Part shown: in pieces, positions 1 to 8,014 of the stretch
How the letters are laid out: the number at the start of each line of letters is the position of its first letter
Numbering within the stretch: position 1 is the stretch's first letter
From: Novosphingobium flavum
Lineage (GTDB): Bacteria; Pseudomonadota; Alphaproteobacteria; Sphingomonadales; Sphingomonadaceae
DNA: 64,000 bases
Assembly (NCBI RefSeq): GCF_014230315.1
Contig: NZ_JACLAW010000007.1
Location: forward strand, 1-64,000
Direction of reading: 5' to 3'
Made by a program: the position numbers and the translations under genes
Notes under the pieces: model-generated
Told to the model about the DNA's origin: nothing
Database searches by the model: none
The model's input: the letters and a program-made list of their open reading frames with translations, nothing else

Positions 1-2
1 AG

Positions 3-197
3 ATCGACGAGGCCGTGTTCCTCGCCGACCGGGTCATCGCCTTCAGCGCCCGGCCCGCGCGGATCGTCCAGGAATGGCAGATCCCCTTCGGCCGCCCCCG
101 CTCGCTCGACATCAAGCACAGCCCCGAACACCGACAGCTCGAAGACGAAATCTGGCAGGTCCTGCGCAAGCAAAAGGCCGCAAGCCACCACGATTGA
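3..197 (+). CDS. ABC transporter ATP-binding protein, C-terminal fragment
   Basis: Only the last 64 codons are inside the window; the gene begins upstream. The visible start IDEAVFLADRV resembles the 'D-x-x-EA-x-x-LADR' stretch just after the Walker B/H-loop region of ATPases in the nitrate/sulfonate/taurine importer family (SsuB/TauB/NrtD type). The tail (ARIVQEWQIPFGRPR followed by a short charged end) also fits that family. The protein would be the cytoplasmic ATPase of an importer. The membrane and binding-protein partners are not visible, so the substrate is unknown. The SnoaL-like gene follows after 37 bases and could be co-transcribed. Confidence 0.75.
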   Translation: MDEAVFLADRVIAFSARPARIVQEWQIPFGRPRSLDIKHSPEHRQLEDEIWQVLRKQKAASHHD

Positions 198-234
198 GCA
201 TTTTCCTTTTCACACCATTTCAAGGCAATAGCAC

Positions 235-660
235 ATGCCCGAAGCTAGGCTCACCGAACTTACCACTTCCGACCGGGTCGAGATCCAGGAACTGATCGCG
301 GAATATACCCATTACGAGGATAACGGCGATGCCGCCGCCTGGGCAGCGCTTTACACTGCGGATGGCCGCTTCGTCGGCTCGGGCAACAAGCTGATCGTCG
401 GCCGCGACCAGCTTGAGGAATTCGCCCGCAGTCGCTGGAACGACAAGCCCAAGGTGCGCAAGTGGACGCACTGGGCCAACAACATCGTCATCCGCCCCAC
501 CGCCGAGGGTGCCGAGGCGACCTCGTACCAGATGGTGGTCGAGACCAATGGCGATACGAATCACATCGTCAAGGTTTCCGGCAAAGTCGATGAATTGCGC
601 CGTGAAAACGGTCGTTGGCGGTTCTACGAGCGCAAGGTGATGCATCTGCCGGCAGAATAG
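235..660 (+). CDS. SnoaL-like (NTF2 fold) protein
   Basis: This 141-residue protein has the size and pattern of the SnoaL-like/NTF2-like cone fold. It opens with a helical segment (EIQELIAEYTHYEDNGDAAAW), then LYTADGRFVG, and ends with a beta-rich part that includes GKVDELRRENGRWRF, which is typical of the family. There is no signal peptide, so it is probably cytoplasmic. Family members include small isomerases, cyclases, hydratases and ring-hydroxylating dioxygenase beta subunits. Nothing here fixes the reaction. It lies between the ABC ATPase end and TonB receptor 1. A weak ribosome site (caaggcaat) precedes the ATG. Confidence 0.7.
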   Translation: MPEARLTELTTSDRVEIQELIAEYTHYEDNGDAAAWAALYTADGRFVGSGNKLIVGRDQLEEFARSRWNDKPKVRKWTHWANNIVIRPTAEGAEATSYQMVVETNGDTNHIVKVSGKVDELRRENGRWRFYERKVMHLPAE

Positions 661-885
661 TTCGCAAAAGAAACTGAAAAATCCCGCTGCGCCGCAATGC
701 GGCAGTACTAACCTAAGTACTTACGCGCTGACTTCTCTGGCGGAAGTTGGCGCGTTTTTCGTGCTGCACCGCGATATCGGGTGATGCATCTTTGCCACTT
801 GCGCATAAGTTTTGCACCCGCCCGATTGTGCCTGATTACAGCTTGCGACAGGATGAGACCGTTAACAAAAACAGGGAGGGAGAAT

Positions 886-3800
886 ATGCTCCATTTGCGT
901 CAGGCATCTTTGCTGGCATGTGCCAGCCTAATTGCGGTTTCCACTTCAGCATTTGCGCAGTCCGCCGCTGAAACCGACAAGACGGAAGAGATCATCGTTA
1001 CCGGTTCGCGCGTGGTTGTGAACGGTAACGACAGTCCGACCCCGGTCACCGTCGTCACCATGGACCAGATGAACGACGTCCGTCCGGCCAACGTGGCCGA
1101 CCAGCTCAATGACCTTCCCCAGTTTTCGAACTCGCAGAACCAGAACAACGGCCAGGGCGGCGGCAGCGCCAACGGCGGCAACCCGAACCCGACCGGCAAC
1201 GTCCTCAACCTGCGTAACTTCGGCCAGACCCGCAACCTGATCCTGTTCGATGGTCACCGCGTCGCGCCGAACTCGGCCAACGGTACGGTCGATATCGACA
1301 TGATCCCGCAGCTGCTGCTCAAGCGCACCGACGTGGTGACGGGCGGCGCTTCCGCAGTCTACGGCGCCGACGCCGTGACCGGCGTGGTCAACTTCATCAC
1401 CGACACCAAGTTCGTGGGCCTCAAGCTCAACGCCCAGGCCGGCATCTCGACCTACGGCGATGGCGGGCAGCAGCGCCTTGGCGCGGCATGGGGCGCCAAC
1501 GTGGGTGATCGCGGCCACGTCGAACTCAGCTATGAATACAGCAACGACGACGGCATCTCCAACCGCTCGTCCCGTCCGTGGGGCGCCGCGCGCTACCAGT
1601 TCGGCCAGGTTGGCGGCACGACCACGATCAACGGCGTGCCGACCGCGACCTATGCCTTCACCACCCTCGCGGCCCGTTCGCAGAACTCGTTCGGCGGCAC
1701 GATCCAGAGCGTCGCCGGTCAGCCGGCCAATCCTTACAACAACTACTACATCCCCACGGTCGGCACGCTCACGCCGATGACCGGCGGTACCCCAATCAAT
1801 GCGAACGTGGTTCCCAATGGCTCGGGCGGGTGGTTCGACACGTCGCTGCGTGCGGCTCTCAGGATGCACCAGGCCTTCGGCCGGTTCGACTATGAGCTCT
1901 CGGACAACATCAAGTTCTATGTCCGCGGCGCCTATACCAAGACGACCAACGCGGGTTACGGCATTCCCAACCCGACCTACATCCCCAATTCGGGCAACTT
2001 TGTTCCCGTCTTCGTCTCGAATCCCTATTTCCAGGCCCAGTTCCCGACCCAGGCGGCAGCGATGACCGCGGCCGGCGACACGACGTTCCAGTTCGGCAAG
2101 CTCTTTGGCGGTCCGAGCATGAACGATTATCGCCAGTTCACGAAGACCTTCGGCACCAACTGGTCGGTCGACGCCGGATTCAACGGCGACATCGGCGGAT
2201 GGCGGTGGGAAGCCTCCTACCTCCATAGCGAAAACACCCAGCGCACGGTGGCCTACAGCGCGATCAACGGTCGCAAGGTTGCGGCCTCGGCCGATGCCGT
2301 GGTCGAGAATGGCGTGATCAAGTGCTACGTCAACACGGCGGCGGGCCAGGCCCTGCTTTCGGCCGCGCTCAAGAGCTTCTATTCCGGCTGCGTCCCGGGA
2401 TCGACGCTGTTCGGGCCGACCCTGAACGCGGCCGAGGCCGACTGGATGTTCGACCCGCTGGAAGTGACCACCAAGATCAAGATGGATGACGTCGAAGCCT
2501 TTATCGCGGGCTCGCCGTTCTCCACCTGGGCTGGCCCGGTCCAGGTGGCCATTTCCGGCCAGGCCCGCAAGCAGACCTACCAGGTGATCAGCAGTTCCAG
2601 CCCGGCGACCCTGGCGAACCCGCTGGATTGCACGGGCCTGCGTCTGCTGACCGGTGCGTATGCCTGCAATGCGACGAGCCTCGATTACTTCCAGGCGGAG
2701 TCCCTTTCGCGGGCACCGATTTCGGTCTCGGTCAAGGAAGGCGCGGTCGAGGCCCAGGTTCCGCTGCTCAAGGACGTGCCGTTCTTCCGCTCGCTGCAGG
2801 TCAACGGTGCGGCGCGCATCACCAACTATTCCACTTCGGGCACCGTCTGGAGCTGGAAGGTCGGGCTGGACTGGGACGTAACCGCGGACCTGACCCTGCG
2901 CGTCACCCGCAGCCGCGACATCCGCGCGCCCACGCTGCATGAACTGTATCAGCCTCAGGTGATCGGTTCGTACAACGGGACCGACGCCCTGATCGGCGCG
3001 ACCCTGCAGGCGCCGAATACCCCGGCCGGGCAGCTCACCCAGGGCAATGCCAACCTGCGTCCGGAGAAGGCGAACACCTTCACCGCGGGCCTTGTCTACA
3101 AGCCGTCGTGGGCGCCGGGCCTGAGCCTTGCCGTCGACTACTTCGACATCTCGATCCGCGATGCCATCGTGACGCTCAATGGCACTGACACGAACACGCA
3201 GAACGACTGTATCGCCAGCGGCGGCACTTCGCCGAGTTGCGCACTGATCGTGCGCAAGTACGACTGCTGTACGCCAATCGTGAACGGCGTGACCAACCAG
3301 GCGACCACGTTCTACGTCAGCCCGGTGAACGTCGCCCGCCAGTATACTCGCGGTGTCGACATCGAACTGAACTACGCCACCACGATCGCGAGCCGTCCCT
3401 TCAACCTGCGCCTGCTCTCCACCTACCAGCCGAAGAACGTCTACGTCGACGGCATCACCGGGGTGCAGTACAACAACGCGGGTTCGGGCCTGGCCTTCGG
3501 CACTGCCGGCAACGTCGGCGCCGGCGCCAAGTTCCGTGCAACTCTCATCGCCAACATGGAAGTTGCCGATGGGGTGCGGATCGGCATTTCGGAACGCTAC
3601 CGTGGCCCGATGACCTGGGTTCCGGCGATCACCGCCGGGCCGAAGACCCCGGCGACCGCCTACGTGATCCAGAATGCGCCTGCCAACGTGCCGGCGCGCC
3701 TCTACACGGGCTTCAACGTGTCGTTCCGGACTGGCCCGATGGAGTTCTTCGGGAACGTCCAGAACGTGTTCAACGTCCAGCCGGCGCCGTGGGCCAGCAT

Positions 3801-3891
3801 CAACTCGGGCCTGCCGGGCAACAACAACGTTGCGCCGGGCGACGATCCGATCGGTCGCTACTTCACCGCGGGCGTCCGCCTGAAGTTCTGA
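886..3891 (+). CDS. TonB-dependent receptor 1
   Basis: A 1001-residue outer-membrane receptor. I chose the ATG at 886 because GGGAGGG lies just before it and the protein then begins with a good signal peptide ending near AFAQS; the open frame continues upstream to 781. After the signal come a TonB-box-like stretch (EEIIVTGSR), the plug domain (SPTPVTVVTMDQM, then NLRNFG and DVVTGGASAVYGADAVTGVVN) and a long beta-barrel ending in an aromatic C-terminus (GRYFTAGVRLKF). It should import a large or scarce solute across the outer membrane with TonB/ExbBD energy. The ligand is unknown; nearby esterases suggest an ester or polyphenol. Unlike the other three receptors here, I see no ATTGT..ACAAT dyad upstream. 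Three hairpins follow the gene. Confidence 0.93.
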   Translation: MLHLRQASLLACASLIAVSTSAFAQSAAETDKTEEIIVTGSRVVVNGNDSPTPVTVVTMDQMNDVRPANVADQLNDLPQFSNSQNQNNGQGGGSANGGNPNPTGNVLNLRNFGQTRNLILFDGHRVAPNSANGTVDIDMIPQLLLKRTDVVTGGASAVYGADAVTGVVNFITDTKFVGLKLNAQAGISTYGDGGQQRLGAAWGANVGDRGHVELSYEYSNDDGISNRSSRPWGAARYQFGQVGGTTTINGVPTATYAFTTLAARSQNSFGGTIQSVAGQPANPYNNYYIPTVGTLTPMTGGTPINANVVPNGSGGWFDTSLRAALRMHQAFGRFDYELSDNIKFYVRGAYTKTTNAGYGIPNPTYIPNSGNFVPVFVSNPYFQAQFPTQAAAMTAAGDTTFQFGKLFGGPSMNDYRQFTKTFGTNWSVDAGFNGDIGGWRWEASYLHSENTQRTVAYSAINGRKVAASADAVVENGVIKCYVNTAAGQALLSAALKSFYSGCVPGSTLFGPTLNAAEADWMFDPLEVTTKIKMDDVEAFIAGSPFSTWAGPVQVAISGQARKQTYQVISSSSPATLANPLDCTGLRLLTGAYACNATSLDYFQAESLSRAPISVSVKEGAVEAQVPLLKDVPFFRSLQVNGAARITNYSTSGTVWSWKVGLDWDVTADLTLRVTRSRDIRAPTLHELYQPQVIGSYNGTDALIGATLQAPNTPAGQLTQGNANLRPEKANTFTAGLVYKPSWAPGLSLAVDYFDISIRDAIVTLNGTDTNTQNDCIASGGTSPSCALIVRKYDCCTPIVNGVTNQATTFYVSPVNVARQYTRGVDIELNYATTIASRPFNLRLLSTYQPKNVYVDGITGVQYNNAGSGLAFGTAGNVGAGAKFRATLIANMEVADGVRIGISERYRGPMTWVPAITAGPKTPATAYVIQNAPANVPARLYTGFNVSFRTGPMEFFGNVQNVFNVQPAPWASINSGLPGNNNVAPGDDPIGRYFTAGVRLKF

Positions 3892-3900
3892 TGGGGGCGG

Positions 3901-3974
3901 CGCGGTCCGGGGCAGCCCGGACCGCGCTCGTTACGATCCTTGCCGGAATGGGCCTCCCTTGCGGGAGGCCCATT
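3901..3974 (+). terminator. Two consecutive hairpins after TonB receptor 1
   Basis: An 11-bp stem (3901-3911 with 3916-3926, loop GCAG) is followed by a 12-bp stem (3947-3958 with 3963-3974, loop TTGC). Neither has a strong T run. They probably stabilise the 3' end or help termination before the stronger terminator downstream. Confidence 0.6.
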
Positions 3975-3994
3975 CTTATTGTGCGCAGCAAAAC

Positions 3995-4026
3995 GGCCGC
4001 GTCCCGATCGGGGCGCGGCCTTTTTT
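3995..4026. terminator. Bidirectional rho-independent terminator
   Basis: An 11-bp GC stem (3995-4005 with 4010-4020, loop GATC, one T-G pair) is followed by six T (4021-4026) and preceded by four A. It separates the convergent TonB receptor 1 and the hydrolase gene ending at 4074. Confidence 0.85.
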
Positions 4027-4073
4027 GCCTCGTGTGTGCGCCCCGGGGAGCGATCGTCCCGGGGCGCTCGATC

Positions 4074-5015
4074 CTACATCGCGCCGAGGATCACCTTGAG
4101 CCGCTTCATCGCTTCGGCGATCGCCGCGCGGTTGGCCTGGTTGGTGTTCTTCGGGTCTTCGCCCACCCGGAAGAAGGCGTGCTCGGCCCCCTCGAGGAAG
4201 ATCTGCTCGTACTTCTTGCCGGCCGCGTCCATCGCGGCCTTGGTCGCCGGGGCGCTGTTCAGCACCCGCGTGTCGAGCGTGGGGATGAAGTGATAGACGG
4301 GGACGTCAACCCCGGTGACCGGCAGGACCGGGAACTTCGGATCGAACTTGGCGAGGAACTGGCCCGAGGTCGGCGGGCCGATATCGTAGAACACGTTGAC
4401 CACCTTGAGGCTCGGGTGGTGCTTCATCGCGGCATAGCGGAAGGCGGCGCCCCCGCTCCACGACAGTCCGACGATGGCCAGCTTGCCGTTCGACTGCGGC
4501 AGCTTCTGCGCATAGTCCGCCCAGGCATCGAACTGGGCATTGGCATATTCGCTGGGCAGCAGGGTATCCATCGTGCCCGGATCGATCCCGGCCGGCAGGG
4601 CGCTGGTGCCGCCGCCGTTCGGGGCGAGGCCCGAAAGCATGTCGGGCGCGATGGTGATGTAGCCCATTGCGGCGATCTCGTCGGCCGTGTTGCGGGTGGA
4701 ATCGGTCAGCCCGAACACCTCGTGACCGACGATCACCACCGGCACTTTCGCCTTGGTCTGCGGCCAGGTGACATAGGCGCGCAGGGTGCGGTCACCCATG
4801 CGGATCGCGACCCATTCGTGGCGGCGCGGGGTCTTGGCCAGCTTGGCCGTGGCATAGGCCTGGGCGGCTTGCTGGCGCTGGAAATTGCTCTGCCCGGGGA
4901 CCGGGGCGGGCCGCTCGGCCGGGCCGGCCGACTGGGCCAGAACCGGCGCGCCGAGCAGAGCCAGCGACGCGGCCGCCGCCGCGAGGCGGGGGCGCAGGGT
5001 TTTGCGGGAATTCAT
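4074..5015 (-). CDS. Secreted dienelactone-hydrolase-like alpha/beta hydrolase
   Basis: A 313-residue protein. The start at 5015 follows CAAGGAG and gives a signal peptide ending near PVLAQS, so the enzyme is likely periplasmic. The fold is dienelactone hydrolase-like: VPVVIVGHEVFGL (strand and oxyanion region), the nucleophile elbow GLSWSGG where classical dienelactone hydrolase has GxCxGG, an acid near TLDTRV, and the histidine in GAEHAFF. The Cys-to-Ser change suggests a serine esterase or lactonase. The gene starts 34 bases after the carboxylesterase stop on the same strand, so the two probably share a transcript. The paralogue at 6965 lacks a nucleophile altogether. Confidence 0.85.
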   Translation of the reverse strand: MNSRKTLRPRLAAAAASLALLGAPVLAQSAGPAERPAPVPGQSNFQRQQAAQAYATAKLAKTPRRHEWVAIRMGDRTLRAYVTWPQTKAKVPVVIVGHEVFGLTDSTRNTADEIAAMGYITIAPDMLSGLAPNGGGTSALPAGIDPGTMDTLLPSEYANAQFDAWADYAQKLPQSNGKLAIVGLSWSGGAAFRYAAMKHHPSLKVVNVFYDIGPPTSGQFLAKFDPKFPVLPVTGVDVPVYHFIPTLDTRVLNSAPATKAAMDAAGKKYEQIFLEGAEHAFFRVGEDPKNTNQANRAAIAEAMKRLKVILGAM

Positions 5016-5049
5016 CCGGTCAGGCTCCTTGTATCGGATGGTGTCTGGT

Positions 5050-6732
5050 TCAGTCGTGAGCGCGCAGGTCGCCGGTCTTGGGCAGGGTGACGGGCGCGGC
5101 TGGGTGTGCCGCCAGCCAGTCCATCCGCTTGAGATCCATCTTCGCGGTGGTGATGCCCTTGTTGGCCAAGACCACATATTGCGGGCTGGCGGCGGTCCAG
5201 GCAGGCCACTTGACCGCGGCGGTGTTGGGATTGCCGGTCTCGGCAAAGGCGATCAGCGACTGCATCATGGTCGCGGAAAGCGCGCGGTCCTGGTCGGTCC
5301 AGGCGCGGGTGGGGCGAACCCGGTTGAAGGATTCGATGGTGCCGAACCAGTAGGGAATGTCGGCATTGTGATAGGCGCCGACCGTCTGGGTATTCTGGTC
5401 GGCGATCACGGCGCCGGGGATGTAGGCGTGGCGCTGTGCGAAATAGTTCACATAGGTCGGCTGGCCGAGGAACTTCGCCTGCAACTGGCCGCAGTCGCGC
5501 GCATTGGCCATGAAGCCGCCCGGGCTTTCGGTCGCGGCGCGGCGCGCCATCGCCCAGACATCGGCGTCGGTCTTGACCGGATAGAGCTTGAGGAAGGCAT
5601 CGGCGTCGGCGCCGTACATCTTGCGGGCGATGTCCTGGTATTCGGCGACGGTGCGCGCCGCGGTCAGCGGATAGCGCTCGGGCAGCGCATCGTTGTCGTC
5701 ATCGTTGAAGCCGATCACGATCGGCACGGCGCTGCCGGTGCGATTGGCAAGGGTGGCGGCCTTGGTCGAGGTGATCATCAGCCCGTCGATCACGCGAGGG
5801 GTCTGCAGGCCGGCGTTCACGGTCATATTCTGGGTTTCGGCCTGCAGGGCGAGGATGCGGTCGGCCGGGGCATTGCGCATCTCTGCGAGATTTGCCGCGC
5901 CAAGCCGCTTCTGCAGCTCGAGCCCGGTCTTCTCGGCCGCGGCCAGCGGGGTGTATTCGCGGGTGTAGTTGCAGCCGCTCGACATGAAGGCGCCGCGGAA
6001 CAGGCCCTTCGACAGCGGGCTCATCACCTGTTCGGCCACCGCACTGGCGCCGAACGACTGGCCGGCGATCACCACCTTGTCGGGATCGCCCCCGAAGGCG
6101 GCGATATTGTCATGCACCCAGCGCAGGGCGGCGTTCTGGTCAAGGTAGGAATAAGAGCCCGAGTGCCCGCCCTGTTCGCGGGTGAGTTCGGGGTGCGGCA
6201 TCTGACCGAGCAGACCGACGCGGTAATTCATGTTGACGAAGACGGCCCCGGCCTTGGCCATGGCCTCGCCGTCGTAATGCGCCATCCCGGCCGAGCCGAT
6301 CGTGCCGCCGCCGCCGAAGATGAACACCACCACCGGCAGCTTGGCACCGGGCTTCGCCGAGGGCGGGGCCCAGAGGTTGAGGTAGAGGCAATCCTCGCCG
6401 CTCGCTTCCTCGCCGAAGTAGTGGTTGATGTCGTGCCGGCGCAGGACCTGGATGCATTCGGGCGTGTGGCGATCGGCGTTCCAGACGCCGTTCCACTTGA
6501 TCGGCTTGGGCGGCTGCCACCGCAGGTCGTTCACCGGGGGCTGGGCATAGGGGATTCCGAGATAGGCCCGCACGCCGGAGGGCAGCAGGCTGCCGGCGAC
6601 GCTGCCGCCGGAGGTGACGACCGGATCGCCTGAGATCGGTACCATGGGATCGGCCATGATGGCCGCCGGGACAAGGGCCGCCGCCCCCACCCACAGTGCC
6701 GTCCGAAATGCCATGCCGCGGGCCTTCGCCAT
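5050..6732 (-). CDS. Secreted type B carboxylesterase
   Basis: A 560-residue carboxylesterase/cholinesterase-family protein with an N-terminal signal peptide. The ATG at 6732 (MAKARGM) has AGGGAG about 9 bases upstream; a GTG at 6741 sits too close to that site. Family marks are YLGIPYAQPP, the EDCLYLNLWAP disulfide region, an oxyanion loop FGGGGTIGS, the nucleophile in GQSFG near residue 226, an acidic GFNDDDND stretch, and the catalytic histidine in AYHNADIPYWFG. It should hydrolyse an ester of an exported or imported compound in the periplasm. A close paralogue lies at 60687. It is first in a minus-strand pair with the dienelactone-hydrolase-like gene, and a degenerate operator dyad lies at 6873. 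Confidence 0.9.
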   Translation of the reverse strand: MAKARGMAFRTALWVGAAALVPAAIMADPMVPISGDPVVTSGGSVAGSLLPSGVRAYLGIPYAQPPVNDLRWQPPKPIKWNGVWNADRHTPECIQVLRRHDINHYFGEEASGEDCLYLNLWAPPSAKPGAKLPVVVFIFGGGGTIGSAGMAHYDGEAMAKAGAVFVNMNYRVGLLGQMPHPELTREQGGHSGSYSYLDQNAALRWVHDNIAAFGGDPDKVVIAGQSFGASAVAEQVMSPLSKGLFRGAFMSSGCNYTREYTPLAAAEKTGLELQKRLGAANLAEMRNAPADRILALQAETQNMTVNAGLQTPRVIDGLMITSTKAATLANRTGSAVPIVIGFNDDDNDALPERYPLTAARTVAEYQDIARKMYGADADAFLKLYPVKTDADVWAMARRAATESPGGFMANARDCGQLQAKFLGQPTYVNYFAQRHAYIPGAVIADQNTQTVGAYHNADIPYWFGTIESFNRVRPTRAWTDQDRALSATMMQSLIAFAETGNPNTAAVKWPAWTAASPQYVVLANKGITTAKMDLKRMDWLAAHPAAPVTLPKTGDLRAHD

Positions 6733-6872
6733 CAGATCCACTCCCTGCCTGATCCTGCGTTACTGTTGGCAAAGCTGCTATTCCCCTTCGGTTTTGCAGG
6801 CAAGCGCCGCCGTGTCGCAGAGGTGATACATTTCCAGTCGCGCGGGCTTTGATGGCATTGCTGGAGAACAAT

Positions 6873-6884
6873 ATTGCGAACATG
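6873..6884. promoter_or_regulatory. Operator-like dyad, weak copy (ATTGCGAACATG)
   Basis: It matches 10 of 12 positions of the stronger copy ATTGCGAACAAT at 20207. It lies between the divergent carboxylesterase (141 bases) and the dienelactone-hydrolase-like gene at 6965 (81 bases), so it could serve both. Confidence 0.45.
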
Positions 6885-6964
6885 GTGCCGCGCGCGATAC
6901 AGAGTGCCCGGTATCATTCGGGGGTGGCCGCAGTGTCTGCCCCGGCAACGGGATGGGATGGTTC

Positions 6965-7894
6965 ATGCGCATTCAACAGGTTATCCGGACGGCCGGATTT
7001 CGTCTCGGTTTCCTCTCGGCCATGGCCGGCATGCTGACCCAGCCGGCATTGGCCCAGACCCAGCCCGCGCCCCCCGCGCCCGCCGCCGATCCGATGGACA
7101 AGGTGCTCGACGGGATCGTTGCTTTCGAGGTCAAGCTGGGGACTGACGACTGGCGCCAGCCCAAGCTGCGCTACAGCCAGCGCGAACACGCCGAACTGGC
7201 CCTGCCGGGGCTGGGCGTCACCCAGCGCGCCTTCATCGTCTATCCGCAGAAGGCGGAGAAGGCGCCGGTGATCCTGATGATGCCGGAAGATCAGGGCCTA
7301 AACTCCTGGGCCCGCTCGATGGCCGACGAGATCGCGGCCATGGGCTATATTGTGGTGGTGCCCGACCTGCTCGCCGGGCGCGGACCGAACGGGGGCGGGC
7401 GCGAATCCTTCCCCGATCTGCGCAGCGTCTTTCGCATCCATTCGCAGCTGCCGCGCACCGACGAACCGGGTATGACCGCCCAGCTCAATTTCTGGGCCGA
7501 CTATGCCAAGGCCCTGCCGCGCTTCAATGGCAAGCTGGCCGGGGTCGGCTTCGCCTGGGGCGCGGGTCGAATCATGCATTTCGCCGTCCAGCGCAAGGAT
7601 CTCGCCGCCGTCGCCATCTTCTACGACGCCGCGCCGATGCCCGAGAAGCTGGCCGGGCTTTCGGCCCCGCTATACGGTTTCTATGCCGAGCATGACGACC
7701 GCGTGACCCGCTCGCTGGAGCGGACCCGCACTGCGATGAAGCAGCTGGGCAAGCCCTATCAGGAAGTGATCTATCCGGGTTCGGATCACATGTTCGTCCG
7801 CCTCGGCGAGGAGCCGCGAGACGACAATCCGGCCAATATCGAGGCGCGACATGCCTCCCTGGCGCGGCTGCAGGAAATCCTCAGGGGCCTCTGA
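6965..7894 (+). CDS. Secreted dienelactone-hydrolase-like protein lacking the nucleophile
   Basis: A 309-residue paralogue of the protein at 4074-5015, with a signal peptide ending near PALAQT. The start at 6965 is favoured over the in-frame ATG at 6953 because the purine-rich GGGATGGGA lies upstream at suitable distance. The fold is recognisable: APVILMMPEDQGL, MADEIAAMGYIVVVPDLLAG, an acid in YAEHDDRV and the histidine in GSDHMF. The nucleophile elbow however reads GFAWGAG, with alanine where dienelactone hydrolase has cysteine and the paralogue has serine. Either it is a non-catalytic binding protein or it uses another residue. Three tandem 15-bp repeats start right after its stop codon. 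Confidence 0.82.
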   Translation: MRIQQVIRTAGFRLGFLSAMAGMLTQPALAQTQPAPPAPAADPMDKVLDGIVAFEVKLGTDDWRQPKLRYSQREHAELALPGLGVTQRAFIVYPQKAEKAPVILMMPEDQGLNSWARSMADEIAAMGYIVVVPDLLAGRGPNGGGRESFPDLRSVFRIHSQLPRTDEPGMTAQLNFWADYAKALPRFNGKLAGVGFAWGAGRIMHFAVQRKDLAAVAIFYDAAPMPEKLAGLSAPLYGFYAEHDDRVTRSLERTRTAMKQLGKPYQEVIYPGSDHMFVRLGEEPRDDNPANIEARHASLARLQEILRGL

Positions 7895-7939
7895 GTTCGG
7901 GCCCTTTGCGTTCGGGCCCTTTGCGTTCGGGCCGTTTGC
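7895..7939 (+). repeat. Three tandem 15-bp repeats
   Basis: GTTCGGGCCCTTTGC occurs at 7895-7909 and 7910-7924 without change and at 7925-7939 with one C-to-G change. The array begins on the base after the TGA stop of the preceding gene. It probably arose by replication slippage; no function is evident. Confidence 0.95.
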
Positions 7940-7949
7940 GTGCGGGGTG

Positions 7950-7985
7950 GCGCGGCCCGCCCGGTCTTGGCCGGGCGAGCCGCGC
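7950..7985. terminator. Hairpin between convergent genes
   Basis: GCGCGGC (7950-7956) and GCCCGG (7959-7964) pair with CCGGGC (7971-7976) and GCCGCGC (7979-7985), leaving a two-base internal loop and a TCTTGG apical loop. It lies between the convergent ends at 7894 and 8015. There is no T run. Confidence 0.6.
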
Positions 7986-8014
7986 GCTGCGACCCGAAAG
8001 GTCTGGCGGTCCGG

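Noticed and set aside
714..723. Palindrome TAAGTACTTA upstream of TonB receptor 1 as a regulatory site
   Set aside because: It is a single 10-bp AT-rich palindrome unlike the other dyads and far (162 bases) from the start; a chance occurrence is likely.
7895..7939. CRISPR array
   Set aside because: The repeats are 15 bp and directly adjacent with no spacers; no cas genes are in the window.
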